Source: Paulinella micropora
Lineage: Eukaryota > Cercozoa > Imbricatea > Euglyphida
Direction of reading: 5' to 3'
Assembly (NCBI GenBank): GCA_009731375.1
Contig: BJOX01000071.1
Span: forward strand, 532,982 to 596,981
Length of the DNA stretch: 64,000 nt
Part shown: in pieces, positions 28,866 to 58,760 of the stretch
Position numbering within the stretch: position 1 is the first letter of the stretch
Layout of the letters: every line of letters starts with the position of its first letter
Position numbers and translations under genes: made by a program
Notes under the pieces: generated by a model
The model's input: only the letters and a program-made list of their open reading frames with translations
Told to the model about the DNA's origin: nothing
The model's database searches: none

Positions 28866-31006
28866 CAGGAGGCAATAAGAAAAATGTCTGCAGACGACCA
28901 AACCAAACAAACAAGCCTAGTAAGCCGACGGCACCCCTGACACTGGCATAGCGCCCGTTCATTCCAACAATGGACGAGTTTGCCCCAAGTTTCGGCTCAT
29001 GTTAGATCCGAGATTTTGGGCAATCTCAGGATCTCAGATCCTTTCGAACGGAGGCAGCTGGAGCGGTGATCGAGGACGCGGAAATTGGATATTGCTCGGA
29101 AATTTTGCTTCGGATCAGATGCAGATTACCCAGTAATGCCCTGGTCACAAGTGATCAGATCCGTGAAGATAGCCAAGGACAAACTAGCAGTAACTCGGAA
29201 GCATGTCTCAGAACCAATGGCGACGGCACGAGCATGGTCAGGGTCTCAGATCCTTAGGATGAACCGACGGAGGACAGGCATATCCCTGAAGCGATACTAG
29301 TGATTTTTCTGCAGATCTAGTCGAGGGAGGCCAGATCGGGCGAAAAACAACTACCAGCCTTCAGTCGTGCCGAGGACATCCAATGGCCAGAATGGACCTG
29401 AGTCTTGTCTTTCCCGAGAGATGGACGAGGACGCTTAGAGGTTGTGAACTGTAACAGAGCCTCTTGGTATCCCCGGGATCTTAGATCCATTGAAAGGACA
29501 AGGCAAGGGGATGGTACGCATGCGACATGTTCATATTAATACCGTTGTACGTCTATGGCAGATGGCCATAGAAAGGGGGAGGGGATAGTTCAAAACGCAA
29601 ATTCAAATTTGAACTCATAAATCTCCAAACTCAAATTTGCTTTTTAAAGCGCGGAACGTACAACGCCTGGGAATGAAGGGCACAGCCCAACCGATACTTC
29701 TTTCCGACACAGATGGTAAGAGCTATGTAGAGTTTGCAGCTCACGAGCTGACTGCGTTTACTCAATGATGTGACTCCGCGAGAGTCGGACATGCATGAGG
29801 AACCCGAGCAAGAGGTAAGCACTCAAACGGTGCTATTTACCAATCTACGCCTAGTCTTTCCCGCGTTTCCCGCGTAAGACTCGTGACGGGAATGGGGGAT
29901 TGTATGCGCAGATAGGTAAATATGCGATCTTTTCTTATACCCCTATACACAGTGATGTATAGACGAACTATATCTCGTGAAGATGTAGTTCATGATATCC
30001 GTTGCCGTTTTAAATACTTCCGAGCCGGTTGACTCTTGAAAACGATGGTATTAAGTTGAGTAGCCGGCACTACTTTTTACATAGACTAATATTATCGTTA
30101 GGGGTGACACAATGGGAATGCCTTTCCGTTTCCTTTTTGTTGCTTGGCTCTAAGGATCCCCTACATTTTCTCACCATACTGGTTGTCCTCTCTTTTCACC
30201 AGAAGGAAGATTAGGTTATTCTTAGAGCGCGTTCGTTTACTTGGATTCAGACCCCGGCTTGCATTAAATATTATTTTATAACTTTAACCGACAAAAAGTC
30301 TAACATATTTACATCACTGTGTATAATACTAACTAGTGGTATAATAAATTTGAAGTGTCGCATATTTACCTATCTGCGCTTACATCTCATAGAGACAGTT
30401 ACTCAAATTGCAGTCATAGTCTTCTTATTAAGAGTTCGTTGTATCTGCATACTACGCGACTTGATTCACGTTCGTTACAGAGTCGCCGTAGTAATACAAA
30501 CTCACATGATCATACTCATATTATATATCAGTTATTAATAATAAAAATTGTTCAACCGGCTACGTTAAAAAAAAGTTCGCATATTATTAATAATATAAAA
30601 ATAGCTCGGCGTCGAACTTCATTTTATAGGTCGAACTTTTTATATACTACTACGTCTAACTTTTTCTATTAGTCGATCATGGAAAAGAAGCATCACTTGA
30701 ATTTCGCAAGTAATAATCATATGCCTTAACCAGGAGTTTGGCAGTTTGGTTTGGCCAGACAGGAGATCTAGAGATTTTAAATCAGACATCGGCCCTCATG
30801 AATCTACTGCCACTGGTGTCTATGCTGCGCGTCAGGCTAGTTCTGAGAAACTTTCAATTCTAACTTGATCAAGAGGGCAACCTAGTCACAGATCATGGGA
30901 AGAGCTAATGATGAAATGTGGTGAAAAGTAACTGAATCTTTGTGGATGGTAGCATCACTTATAATTGAAGCTTGAGGTGTACGTTGACGGGTTAAGGTTA
31001 GGGGGT
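28866..31006. other. Non-coding region with foldback element
   Basis: No supported ORF. Palindromic GGATCTCAGATCC-like motifs occur near 29030. AAATTCAAATTTGAA lies near 29603. A foldback element is listed separately. Confidence 0.5.
29906..30379. mobile_element. Foldback/MITE-like element
   Basis: The 22-base GCGCAGATAGGTAAATATGC-GA at 29906-29927 is perfectly inverted at 30358-30379. A second inner pair, TATACACAGTGATGTA (29944-29959), is perfectly inverted at 30310-30325. The arms are therefore about 55-70 bases, interrupted on the right side by an extra AT-rich piece. There is no ORF inside. It is consistent with a non-autonomous DNA transposon. Confidence 0.7.
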
Positions 31007-31290
31007 TTACGGTAGTCGACAAACTGGCCCACAGCAGCAAAGCTTCCGAACGGCAGAATTATAAATGTCGCAGTTAGATTGTGTCGAGGGCGCGTTCGCA
31101 GCAGCATAGCAAGTGTAAGGACCGACCGCTTGAGTGTTGAGAGAAGGAGTGAGCTGATTATCAACTTCGCTGATTGGATCTTCGCAAATAAAACCCAGGC
31201 TAGCCATGATGGCTTTAATGTTGGCAGTAGTCACCTGACGTATGCCATCTAGGTTACATGGACTGCCATTTGCTGTACAAGTGAAACTGC
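31007..31290 (-). CDS. Terminal exon of a secreted Cys-rich protein (host gene C)
   Basis: The acceptor TTCTAATGTAG lies just upstream on the minus strand (AG at 31291-31292). The open frame reads GSFTCTANGSPCNLDGIRQV, passes a helical ATNIKAIMASLGFICED stretch and ends CCCGPVCRLP with TAA at 31007-31009. Seven to ten Cys in about 93 residues suggest an extracellular disulphide-rich domain. Likely belongs with the microexon at 31381-31419. I recognise no exact family. Confidence 0.6.
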
Positions 31291-31380
31291 CTACATTAGA
31301 ACAAAGTCATAAATTTAAAAAGTGACAAAAACCTGCATCACAGAATCTACTCAAGAACTTGAGAAAAGCAGGGTACTTAC

Positions 31381-31419
31381 AATTAAAGTTCGGCTCTGCC
31401 AGAAACCAACCTTCTAAAC
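31381..31419 (-). CDS. 39-nt microexon (host gene C)
   Basis: Bounded by the acceptor ACAGCTGTAG and a consensus donor GTAAGT. One frame reads LEGWFLAEPNFN. This faintly recalls the N-terminal GGW-x-LEP strand of exo-beta-1,3-glucanases (GH5), but that rests on a dozen residues and is weak. Confidence 0.5.
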
Positions 31420-31486
31420 CTACAGCTGTAGTTTGCACGTATGTATGTATGCTAATATAGTATGTTTGTTGTGTCTGTGTGGGTTG

Positions 31487-31521
31487 GGGGGGGGGGGGGG
31501 GGGCCCCCCCCNNNNNNNNNN
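31487..31521. other. Poly-G/poly-C run and 10-N gap
   Basis: G16 followed directly by C9 and N at 31512-31521. This looks like an assembly or sequencing artefact at a scaffold join. Confidence 0.7.
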
Positions 31522-32016
31522 TGCATCTATTCATATGCGTCGCTGTAAAATATAATTAGGGGCACGTCCATCTATCTACACATCTCTCTTACCTGGGGAA
31601 CGAGAAGCCGAAGGGCTGGAGCTGCGTACATATACATGCATGCATACATGCATATATACATATAAATAAATATATATGCGGGTTGAGGTCAAGCTAGGGG
31701 AGGGGCTGGGGCTGCGTACATGTACATGCATGCATACATACATATCAATATACCTGCTAGTAGCCGAAGGGGGAGCAGCAACTGCACAAGGAAAGGCAAA
31801 AAAAATAGTGTTGGTCATATACATACATGTAAAATCTGTGTTTTGTGTGTGCCTAAACACCTTCGTTCAATAAATGCATGCAAAACACATGTGTCAAGTC
31901 AAAGGGAGATGGAACAATGGTGACCCAGCTTCTTGGAGTAAATTTGTGTTTGTGTCTGCAAAGCATCGTCGTGTGTATATGTCTGGGTGGTGATAGGCTG
32001 CGAATGATGGATAAAA

Positions 32017-32251
32017 GAAACCGCAATATGAGCCTTCACATTGATAACTGTCGCAACATTTAGCTAATATCGAACAGGGTTCGCCCAATAGATTACACCG
32101 TACAGAAAAAGAGACAAGAGACAATTTGGAAACCACGGCATGGATGGATAAAGGAAGAAACCGCATTTTTTGCTTTGACATGTAAGCAAGGGTTCGACTT
32201 GGTTACAACAATCATCGGATTTGGTACAGGATTGGCCTTCTTTGCTGCATT
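32017..32251 (-). CDS. Duplicated knottin-like (cystine-knot) exon
   Basis: Two tandem copies on the minus strand. Copy A (32161-32251) has acceptor TTTTTCTGTAG and encodes CSKEGQSCTKSDDCC then ...TCQSKKCG. Copy B (32017-32100) encodes CNLLGEPCSILAKCC then DSYQCEGSYCG. Both fit C-x6-C-x5-CC-x4/8-C-x4-C, the inhibitor-cystine-knot spacing. The flanks are also duplicated (CCATGCCGTGGTTTCCAA and TCTCTTTTTCTGTA). Copy B has lost the AG at the matching acceptor (GTACGG). Knottin folds serve as protease inhibitors, antimicrobial peptides, wall-binding modules or toxins; nothing here decides which. Probably part of a secreted host protein. Confidence 0.55.
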
Positions 32252-32459
32252 CTACAGAAAAAGAGACAGGAGACATTGGAAACCACGGCATGGTCGGATT
32301 GCCGAACTGCATACATCGGAGAGTGGAAAATGCAGTGAAATGCGTGTAAGTAATGGTAAGCCTTAGAGGCACATACACTGTCAGCTGCCAAATGTATCAC
32401 AACTCTGCAAAATCAATGTGTGTGTGTGGTGGTGGTGGGGGGGGTGGGGGGGGGGGGGC

Positions 32460-32669
32460 TCAACCACCGGCATCAGCATTGCAAGAAGCGAGTCTTCTGC
32501 GTCTCACAATTTGGCTTGGGAGCATTAGCCACTCTGAATTGTTGACTGAATCTTGCACGCTTGGGCAATTCAACCACTCGGCTATGTTATCTTGTTTGCA
32601 AACTGTGAGAGTACAGGAGTCCAAAAACTGGGAAGCAAAATAGCCCATGTAGGTCATGGCAGCGGACAC
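32460..32669 (-). CDS. Terminal exon (host gene B)
   Basis: Acceptor TTTTTCCGCCCTGTAG precedes GTGTCCGCTGCC. The frame reads VSAAMTYMGYFASQFLDSC and continues with KQDNIAEWLNCPSVQDSV to a TGA at 32460-32462. Typical coding composition, with no domain recognised. It follows the long exon at 32760-33314 on the same strand. Confidence 0.6.
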   Translation of the reverse strand: MSAAMTYMGYFASQFLDSCTLTVCKQDNIAEWLNCPSVQDSVNNSEWLMLPSQIVRRRRLASCNADAGG

Positions 32670-32718
32670 CTACAGGGCGGAAAAATATTATAGCAACAGG
32701 AAAACAGATATGCATAAC

Positions 32719-32759
<41 letters not shown>

Positions 32760-32760
<1 letters not shown>

Positions 32761-33314
32761 AGGATGGCCATGGCGGTTGAGGAGGCAGAAAGCAGGATGG
32801 CCGACACGCCCCCGCAGCCCGGAAGTTGCACCAACGTCCCGCCAACAGCCTTGACTACGTGCGCGCTTCCATAAACCAACAGAGCAAGCCAATAGGAAGG
32901 CACGAGTCCCATTGATGTTTCTAAGTTCGTTGTGACGACCGCGTTCGGCAGGTATTCGATGTGCTGCGGGACAAAGTTTACCACATACTCAGACGTAGTC
33001 AGTGCATTCACAGAGATAGGCTGCGAAGAAGTAAAATTTGTACTGTTATCAAGTCTGATTGTTGAAGACCCAAAGACACTGACAAGCGTGAAATTTCCGT
33101 ACCCTGGAATAGGAAAGTTTTCGCATGGCAACTGCAATGTTCCGAAAGCTGCTTTTTTGCCGCATGCCATTCTCTTGTTCCGAGTAAGGACAAGCTGTGC
33201 ATCTGCCAGAAGCAGACGTCGCTCTGGACATTCGTCTTCTATCAACGATATCGACAGCTTTGACGGGTTTTCAAGCCACCATAAATACGTTCCTACTTGG
33301 GAAGGGGGACAGAC
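32760..33314 (-). CDS. Long exon of a secreted/membrane protein (host gene B)
   Basis: Acceptor TTCTTTTCTCAG, then about 185 open codons starting VCPPSQVGTYLWWLENPSK and including GNFTLVSVFGSSTIRLDNST, with several N-x-S/T sites. A hydrophobic YWLALLVYGSAHVVKAVGG lies near the 3' end. It runs into a CT microsatellite at about 32722-32759, and the donor is not clear; GGC-GTGTCG or G-GTGTTATG are candidates. Extracellular location is likely from composition. Confidence 0.6.
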
Positions 33315-33469
33315 CTGAGAAAAGAAGATGCACGCGCAAAAATAAACAAACATGAATAAACAAAGTCAAACTTACGCTATTTTCAGAAATTAAAGTCAGG
33401 CCTTTTCCAAACTTTAATTTAAATGCGAAGGGTGTATATATATACATGTGTGTGGGTGGAGGGGGGTAC

Positions 33470-33658
33470 AGAAAATAATAATAATAATAATAGTAATAAT
33501 AATAATAAAGGTCCATCAGAGCGTCCTAATCACATATATTTATACATGCATATAATATATATATATATAACATGGGTCCATCAGTGCGTCCTAATCACAT
33601 ATATTTATGCATGCATACACAACATACATACCATATTCATGTAGACCATACATACGCA

Positions 33659-33733
<75 letters not shown>

Positions 33734-33834
33734 GTCCATCAGAGCATCCTAATCACATAATATTTATACATGCATACACAACATACATACATACCATATA
33801 CATATATACCATACATCCAGTGCGCCCTGCAATC

Positions 33835-33865
<31 letters not shown>

Positions 33866-34125
33866 ATTATATATATATATATATATCCTAATCACACATA
33901 TTTATACATGCATACACAACATACATACATACCATATACATATATATACCAGACATACATCCATCAGTGCGTCCTGCAATCATTATGTATATATATATAT
34001 ATATATACACATATATAAAACATACAACAACAACAACATCAGAGCATCCTAATCACATAATATTTATACATGCATACACAACATACATACATACCATATA
34101 TACCATACATCCAGTGCGCCCTGCA

Positions 34126-34188
<63 letters not shown>

Positions 34189-34282
34189 TATATATCCTAA
34201 TCACACATATTTATACATGGATACACAACATACATACATACCATATACATATATATACCATACATCCATCAGTGCGTCCTGC

Positions 34283-34329
<47 letters not shown>

Positions 34330-34360
34330 CATACACATATATAAAACATACAACAACAAC
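33470..34360. repeat. AT/AAT microsatellite with about eight copies of a unique unit
   Basis: TA runs alternate with copies of TCCATCAGAGCGTCCTAATC plus ACATA.TATTTATACATGCA (near 33511, 33571, 33732, 33820, 33960, 34040, 34110, 34267). On the minus strand each unit contains an acceptor-like ATTGCAG or ATTAG followed by GACGCACTGATGG. It belongs to intron sequence between host genes A and B. Confidence 0.7.
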
Positions 34361-34507
34361 AACAACAACAAAAAAAAAACCAGGCACAAGTTGGTATCGT
34401 GAACGCTTGAGGCGACCCACTGGCGGGGCGAAGACAAATTGCGAGACTCATCAGTCTCTCTGAGTAAGAACACATGCACACACGCGTTAGTTGTGTATAT
34501 ATTTATA

Positions 34508-34599
34508 TCACACAAGGAACCTCATCTGGAAGTTCCAGAAGCTGGCGCAGCAGGGATCGTTGAGCATGGCTCTCACGTTGAAACGCGAGTTTAAGTCAC
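34508..34599 (-). CDS. Terminal exon (host gene A)
   Basis: Acceptor CCCGTGCGTGTAG; frame DLNSRFNVRAMLNDPCCASF continues WNFQMRFLV to TGA 34508-34510. It begins with two bases that complete a codon (phase 1). Confidence 0.6.
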
Positions 34600-34689
34600 C
34601 TACACGCACGGGCATTTGTAATGGTGAGATCTAGTGAAATCTCTGGGTAAATGACATAAATGTGTGTGTGTGTGGGATATATTATGGCG

Positions 34690-34927
34690 ACGTGAAGAGG
34701 GTATGGAGGACCACTGCAGTTTCCTCCGGTTGGCATGCTGTTCTCATATCCAAAATCGAAGCCAGAAGGACACAGCGTCAGAGAAGCTTGCGAAAACCCA
34801 CACCCAGGCGCCGACACATCTACTCGGTTTGCTGAACGCAGAATGTACTGTCCCAGTGGAGGAAGATCTCGAGCTTCTTGTGCTGGGCCCTTGCTCTTCG
34901 TGCCTTTTGAGCCTCGTTTTCCCTTGC
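34690..34927 (-). CDS. Exon with Cys-rich domain (host gene A)
   Basis: Acceptor CAATTTTGCTCAG at 34928. The first 8 codons (KGKRGSKG) repeat those of the two exons upstream. Then LPPLGQYILRSANRVDVSAP, CGFSQASLTLCPSGFDFG and a Cys near the end. The donor is uncertain: G-GTCCTC near 34706 would give the phase needed by the terminal exon. Confidence 0.55.
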
Positions 34928-35108
34928 CTGAGCAAAATTGAAACATGATCACTAATCATAATATTATCACATTATATCAGATTATATTATATCATATTGT
35001 ATGTATTACTTCTCGAAACGCACGACGGTTGGCACATATGTATGTATGAAGGTTGATATGTTTATACATGGTATAATGTTTTCTATCTCTATTTATTATC
35101 TATCTTAC

Positions 35109-35219
35109 GTGAGGCAGACGAGGGAGTCTGGGACGCAGAAGTCGAGATTGTCTGGGACGAAGAAGTCGCGGGTATTCGGGACGAAGACGCCGAGCCTTTT
35201 GAGCCTCGTTTTCCCTTGC
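35109..35219 (-). CDS. Ser/Thr/Pro linker exon, copy 2 (host gene A)
   Basis: 111 nt with acceptor AATTTTGCACAG and donor CAC-GTAAGA. It encodes KGKRGSKGSASSSRIPATSS and a further SASQTPSSAS. Phase 1 at both ends, so it can be duplicated without changing frame. Secreted modular enzymes and wall proteins often carry such flexible, probably O-glycosylated linkers. Confidence 0.7.
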
Positions 35220-35239
35220 CTGTGCAAAATTGAAACATG

Positions 35240-35546
35240 ATCACTAATCATTATATCAGATTATATTACATCATCTCCTTCAGCTGACCTCATCTCCTTG
35301 AATCCTACCTTGTACTTCTCACTTTATCCCTCCTCACCTCACCTCACCTCATCTCCTATTCATTTCATTTCTATTCTAGCTTGACCTCATTTTTATCTCA
35401 TCTCATACGATTTTTCAAACCTCATTTTTATCTCATCTTATCCGATGAGCAGTATGATAGGTAGTAGGTAGGTAGGTAGGTAGGTAGATTAGATAGATAG
35501 ATAGATAGATAGGTAGGTAGGTAGATAGGTAGGTGATAGTAGGTAC

Positions 35547-35578
<32 letters not shown>

Positions 35579-35612
35579 TATAGATCGGTAGGCAGGTAGG
35601 TAGGTAGACAGA

Positions 35613-35646
<34 letters not shown>

Positions 35647-35735
35647 TATAGATAGATAGATAGATAGATAAGATAGATAGATAGATAGATCGATAGATAG
35701 GTATGTTTTCTATCTGTATTTATTATCTATCTTAC
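35240..35735. repeat. Intron with GATA/GGTA microsatellite
   Basis: CT-rich stretch with CTCATCTC repeats at about 35270-35440, then GGTA/GATA repeats 35455-35700. No gene on either strand. Confidence 0.8.
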
Positions 35736-35816
35736 GTGAGGCAGACGAGGGTGTCGGGGACGCAGAAGTCGAGGGTGTTGCAGACGCAGAGCCTTTTGAG
35801 TCTTTTGCTTCCTTGC
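35736..35816 (-). CDS. Ser/Thr/Pro linker exon, copy 1 (host gene A)
   Basis: 81 nt with the same acceptor and donor as the exon at 35109-35219. It encodes KEAKDSKGSASATPSTSASP followed by TPSSAS. Symmetric phase 1-1. The flanking GATAG-rich intron and the donor GTAAGATAGATAATAAATA are also shared, so exon plus flank was duplicated. Confidence 0.7.
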
Positions 35817-36119
35817 CTGTGCAAAATTTATGTGTTTGGTTTAGAAAGAACGAAATCTCACACAATGATATCAATGTGCACACAAAAAGATACATACGAC
35901 ACGTACGTCTCATGCCTGTCGCTGGTGCATAAATCAGTAACATTTCTACACACTGCGAGTAAAGCATACATTTTGCAGGATCACTTCCCTCTGTGGTTTT
36001 CAAGTACCTGATTGCGCGCCATGCGATGCCACTTCCAAGTAATTTTCTTGCGAAATGCCATGCATAGCGTTATTTGGGTATTCGACTTCCTGCTCATGAA
36101 AAATAGAATAATTTTACCA

Positions 36120-37076
<957 letters not shown>

Positions 37077-39055
37077 AACCCCCCCTCTCATCTTAAAATA
37101 ATACTTATGTCAACGTGATTACCTTGTCGCGGTGAATGATTCACCAATGGCTCGCACTCTTGCCTGCTCTCAACTCGCATGATGAGATAGTAGTTTTTTT
37201 GTCGTTGAAATGAAACAACCCCAAATTTTCAATTGGGATAGAGTGTGGATGGGGTTGTTCAAACCGCTAGTTTTTGTTTTAAAAAAAGGCAAAGAATCTG
37301 TCTATCCCTAACAAAAGTCAATTTTCTTAGCCTGTTTTTGCGATGAAAGCGTGGAGGCCCAATCATAGAAAAATTGGCAAAAGCCTCTCCTCCACCAAAA
37401 TTTGAAAACAACCGCTCTTTTTTTTCCCCACCTTTTGCCACCTCGCTAAAATTGGCAACCTTCCTTTCAGCAAGTAAAGAAAAGGCAGAGTTTTTTTTTC
37501 TACGTCTCGCCACCAGATCCTCAGTTTTCTGGCAAGCGGCAAACAACTACTACCACTGTCGCCGATCCAAAAAACTTCGTTTTGGACCCGGCCCGCAAAA
37601 GTCAATCTTTTTAAAAAAATCAATCCGTTGATTTTTTAGCTCAGACTGTGATGACTTTGAGGTTATCGTTTGTAGGAACGCGAGGTCTGATTGAGAAGTG
37701 GTTGACACCATTCGAAAGCGGGTGAGACGTCGATTCATATTCTAGATATTACATAATTTCCATGTTAAAAGTTAAGATGATGAGAAGAAAATAATTTTTA
37801 AAATTTAACATCTTAATTTCATATGTAAGTCTTGAGCTACACTCATGTGAGGAAATTACCAACCTGCATTCTCTAGAATAGCCACGTGGCTGTCACGAGA
37901 CCCGAAATATTTCCGAGACTTGGTAATTGTACAAAAAGACTTCTGGTGTGGTCAATTCCAGTTTATCTAGTTTATTCAGTACAGTTGCATGACAAACTAT
38001 TAGTAGTATTATTATCTTGCGAAACAATACAAATTCTGAGTATACGCGACGAGATTTCAAGTGTTACATGTGTTGTGTAGCAGTTGGGTATTTTCAAGTC
38101 AGTCTGAGAAAAAATAAAGTCTATTGCATATTTAACTTGAATAGCTGTTAAGTATTACCTATTTGACTTGAAGGGCCTAATATATAAATGACTGGGAACC
38201 GTAAAAAGCGTCAAAAGGAATAAAAGCTTCTCACAGTCAAGTAGATATGGGACAAAAAAGCAATAGTCAGCATATTTAGAAAAAATAGCAGGCAATGGAA
38301 AATGAACGTATCTGTTAATAGTAGTTGAAAACGTAACAACTACAAGTTATGACAGTTGATAAATAAACGGGGAAAATGAAGTGCAGGAACTATAATAAAA
38401 ATAGAAGTGTAAACTTGAAGTAAAAACTTGAAGAAATTTAACGAATAAGTTTATCACAATATTGATAATTCGGTCCGGTACGGTATTGATTCCGATAGCG
38501 CTAGCTCCCCCCCCAGACCATAACGGTAGGTTGAGTTGCGATCGAAACGAATTGTAACAGATAATTGACCAATAGTTATGTAGATAGGTGTAAAAGAAAA
38601 ACGAATCAAAGAAAAGATTGCAGATGTAGATCAATGCGCGATATGGTGCGTGCGTATATGTGTCAGCGCAATGATCAAGGTAGTATCAACATACAGAGGC
38701 AGGACGGATATAGTGTACCCAATCATACATCAGGAGATAGGAGCATGGGGCCAACACTATCACTACGTGTTCAAAGCGGTAAATAGCATTGTGTGACCTG
38801 CCTTGGCTGAACCATATTCAAAATATGTGAATATGACTATCGTACAAGCCTGTGGAAAATACTAAAGCCTTGTTGGATGGTATGTAAAGTGGGAAAGGAG
38901 ATAGAGTCCGTCGGGAGTTCTATAAGCAAAAACCACTTGAAAGTCTACTTCGATCTCATTTTGAAAAAATGAAAGTCATACGTCTTACCGTTGTAAGGTT
39001 TCCGTAAACGTTTGAGTTGCTCAGGAATGATGTAACACTTAGTCTTATTGGGGGA
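37077..39055 (+). other. AT-rich region with two candidate plus-strand exons
   Basis: Mostly non-coding. Candidate exon 37640-37721 (acceptor GTTGATTTTTTAG, donor GG-GTGAGA) is open as QTVMTLRLSFVGTRGLIEKW. Candidate exon 38624-38778 (acceptor AAAGATTGCAG, donor GCG-GTAAAT) is open in the phase left by the first (CRSMRDMVRAYMCQ...) and also in one other frame. I recognise no family. They may belong to the plus-strand gene that includes the ABCA exon at 41913-42046. Confidence 0.3.
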
Positions 39056-39059
39056 GCCG

Positions 39060-40374
<1,315 letters not shown>

Positions 40375-40770
40375 TACCCCTGTCGGGCGTCCCTCCCTTT
40401 GATGTAAGACAATTGGTCGAGGGGGCGGGACAAAGGCTATGATGAAGACCAGCCCTCCTAGAGCAAACTGCACCACATGCCCGTTGGCTACCTCGCAAGG
40501 CTGCACTATGGGTAGCTGTGGCTTTGGGTGCTGCACCTGCCCGTTGGTTACACCTGCTCCATGGGTAACTGTGGCTTTAGGTGCCTTTTCTTTTGAGCTC
40601 GCCCATAAAAGGCACTCACCCTGCACGTTTGTGCTTGGTGAGTGCATCCCTCCGCTGGCCATCGGCTATGAGGGAGCCAGGAAGGCGAAGGCAGGCCTGA
40701 GCCGAGGATGGCTCCTGGTAGGACGCTTATGGCCATTTGGCTATGCGACGCTCCTAGACGAAACGAAACA
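40375..40770. other. GC-rich unique island between opposite-strand GATA arrays
   Basis: About 395 bases of unique sequence with an internal imperfect duplication (GCCCGTTGG...GGTAGCTGTGGCTTTGGGTG and GGTAACTGTGGCTTTAGGTG). The left flank is GATA and the right flank is its complement CTAT. On the minus strand there is a good donor-like GTGCAG-GGTGAGTG. Exon content is possible but unresolved. Confidence 0.4.
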
Positions 40771-41912
<1,142 letters not shown>

Positions 41913-42046
41913 GTATGTGTCCCCCTAGTGAAGGTGGTGACGCGGAAGTGTTCGGTCGATCTCTACAGCATGGCATGGACGAGATACGACAAATGCTTGG
42001 AATGTGCCCACAGCATGACATCTTATATGACCTACTGACAGTCAAG
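41913..42046 (+). CDS. Single exon of an ABCA-family ABC transporter
   Basis: 134 nt between the acceptor CTATCTTGGCAG and donor GTCAAG-GTGACG (phase 1 to 0). It encodes [20 protein letters not shown], then [20 protein letters not shown] and LTVK. This is the segment after Walker A and through the Q-loop ([13 protein letters not shown]) of an ABCA-type nucleotide-binding domain. Known ABCA proteins move lipids. No other exon of the gene was found within the window with confidence. It lies on the opposite strand to the multi-exon gene whose last visible exon is 700 bases away. Confidence 0.85.
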
Positions 42047-42272
42047 GTGACGATCAACTCGGCATACCAAGCAAGCAAGCAAGCAAGCAAGCATTGGATC
42101 AAGCAGTCAAGCCGTCAATCGATTGATCGATTGATCAAACAATCAACCAACCAACCAACCGATCAATCAGCCAACCAACCAATTAATTAATCAATCAATC
42201 AACCAACCAACCAACCAACCAACCAACTAACCAATAAAATCAACCAAGCTACCTATCACCTCTCTATGTTTC

Positions 42273-42365
<93 letters not shown>

Positions 42366-42385
42366 GGACAGACAGACAGACAGAC

Positions 42386-42440
<55 letters not shown>

Positions 42441-42549
42441 ATCTAGATAGATAGATAGATAAAATAGATAGATAGATAGATAGATAAATACATACATACC
42501 TATCAATATCTGGTCTGCTGTTCAACAGGTTAGTTAGTTAGTTAGATAT

Positions 42550-42604
<55 letters not shown>

Positions 42605-42727
42605 CCTATCAATATCTAGTCTGCTGTTCAACAGGTTAGTTAGATAGATAGGTACATAGATAGACAGATAGATAGATAGATACACAGATAGATAGACAGA
42701 TAGATAGATAAATACATACATACATAC

Positions 42728-58364
<15,637 letters not shown>

Positions 58365-58371
58365 CTGTTAC

Positions 58372-58402
<31 letters not shown>

Positions 58403-58760
58403 TGTATGTATGTATCTATCTATCTATGCATGTATGTATGTATGTATGTATGTATGTATGTATGTATGCATGTACGTGTGTGTGTGTGTGTGTATGTATA
58501 TGTATGTATGTATGATGAGCATGAGCACATCAACATTAGAAGTTCCTTTTTCTTAAGTGCAAATTTGCAATGACTTCAAGCGCTTCGTTCTCAGTCAAGA
58601 CTGGTGTCCAGAATCTGTATCTGAGCTCATTAGGAAGCTCTTCACTAGGGCTTTCAAATGAGCCACTGCACAAGCAACAGCAATCAGCATTGGCTGAGAT
58701 CGAAGCACTTAAGTAATTGCTCGTTGTACTTAAGAACTAGGAACTTCTCGAACTTAGAGC
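58365..58760. other. TATG microsatellite and unique spacer
   Basis: TATG repeats 58372-58515, then about 230 bases of unique AT-balanced sequence without a supported ORF. Confidence 0.6.

Noticed and set aside
13994-30700. LTR pair bounding the gypsy-like element
   Set aside because: I looked for the leader units and hairpins downstream of ORF Z and did not find them, so no LTRs are annotated.
37259-37623. Minus-strand ORFs of 86-95 codons
   Set aside because: Two frames are open over the same AT/T-rich stretch, and no splice context or motif favours either.
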